From positions 12,932,498 to 12,996,497 of the forward strand of contig CM042092.1 in NCBI GenBank assembly GCA_023512835.1: DNA of 64,000 bases. The letters are read 5' to 3'. A program made the translations under genes and the position numbers. The stretch is from Taxillus chinensis. Taxonomy: Eukaryota > Streptophyta > Magnoliopsida > Santalales > Loranthaceae. The notes beneath the pieces were generated by a model that was not told the DNA's origin, made no database searches, and saw only the letters and a program-made list of their open reading frames with translations. Below are positions 63,480 to 64,000 of this stretch, one piece after another (the stretch's first letter is position 1; every line of letters starts with the position of its first letter).

Positions 63480-64000
63480 ATGGTTGCAGCTTTAAAATAT
63501 CTCGACCGAGTAGCGTGAGGCACAAGGAGCAAAAAGTAGTGGGGGAATATATAAGGAGGGCTGGGCCTGGGCGGTTCAGAAATCTTCACGGTCAATATAC
63601 GTAACGTGCGAGGATGCAGGTGGCGAGTCGGTGAGGTGAGAACTGAGTGGAGTTGGTGCGTCGACTCGTCTGCGGGTTCCGCATAGTCTTGGTTTGGTGT
63701 ATGTAGTGCATATACAATACAGTAGTTTGGATGTATGTACGTAGTGCTATAGTCCTGATTCTGTCCCGCGCTACTATCTTGGGCCTGGGTTGTTTAATGA
63801 AAATGGCCATTATTTAAATTTACAAATACACATATTTGTAATTAAATAATTATTTTTGGCTCACATATCAAAAATATAATCGATCTAAATAAAATAAGTT
63901 ACTTTTTTTTTGAAAAAAAACTTTATTTGTTAAAAAAATAATTATATTAATTAAATTCCGACAATCATTTTAGGTGAACTTTTGTAATTTTCATGGTATT
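63480..64000 (+). promoter_or_regulatory. Upstream flank of an expected third ankyrin copy (cut by window edge)
   Basis: AGCGTGAGGCACAAGGAGC, CTATCTTGGGCCTGGG, CATATCAAAAATATAATC and AAAAAAATAATTATATT follow in the same order and spacing as in the flank of the intact ankyrin gene (55185-55590). In that gene the ATG lies about 110 bp after the last shared line. No coding sequence of the third copy is inside the window. Confidence 0.55.

Overview
The window is nuclear DNA from a flowering plant. Its genes have many introns with GT/AG boundaries, AT-rich introns and spacers, plastid and mitochondrial targeting sequences, and typical plant transposon debris (LINE, SINE, PIF/Harbinger- and hAT-like MITEs). 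The species cannot be named from the sequence. No prokaryotic operon, CRISPR array, rRNA or convincing tRNA was seen.

Six conserved genes lie between 1.4 and 46.3 kb. In order they are: a DUF3754 membrane protein (+, 14 exons, 743 aa); a PAP/fibrillin plastid protein (-, 8 exons, 279 aa); an acidic nuclear protein with an N-terminal SAP-like motif (-, 5 exons, 1026 aa); a PWWP-domain protein (+, 4 exons, 606 aa); a mitochondrial phospholipid-scramblase-family protein (-, 11 exons, 386 aa); and the ABO5-type mitochondrial PPR protein (+, 2 exons, 660 aa). I rebuilt every exon chain by hand; each chain keeps frame from ATG to stop. These are mostly housekeeping or organelle genes that do not form one pathway. 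The SAP-like and PWWP genes are divergent neighbours.

From about 48 to 64 kb the window becomes a young tandem-duplication zone. It holds an ankyrin pseudogene (52.9-53.4 kb), an intact ankyrin-PGG membrane-protein gene (55.7-59.4 kb, 10 exons, 761 aa), and the upstream flank of an expected third copy that runs off the right edge. A second duplicated non-coding block occurs at 48.1-49.9 and 62.05-63.4 kb.

The most notable observations are small duplications that change gene structure. They are three tandem 57-bp symmetric exons in the ankyrin gene, a 54-bp duplication that copies a splice acceptor in the PWWP gene, a repeat of about 100 codons in the acidic nuclear protein, and a repeat-filled first intron in the scramblase gene. 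I did not find a wholly new biological system.
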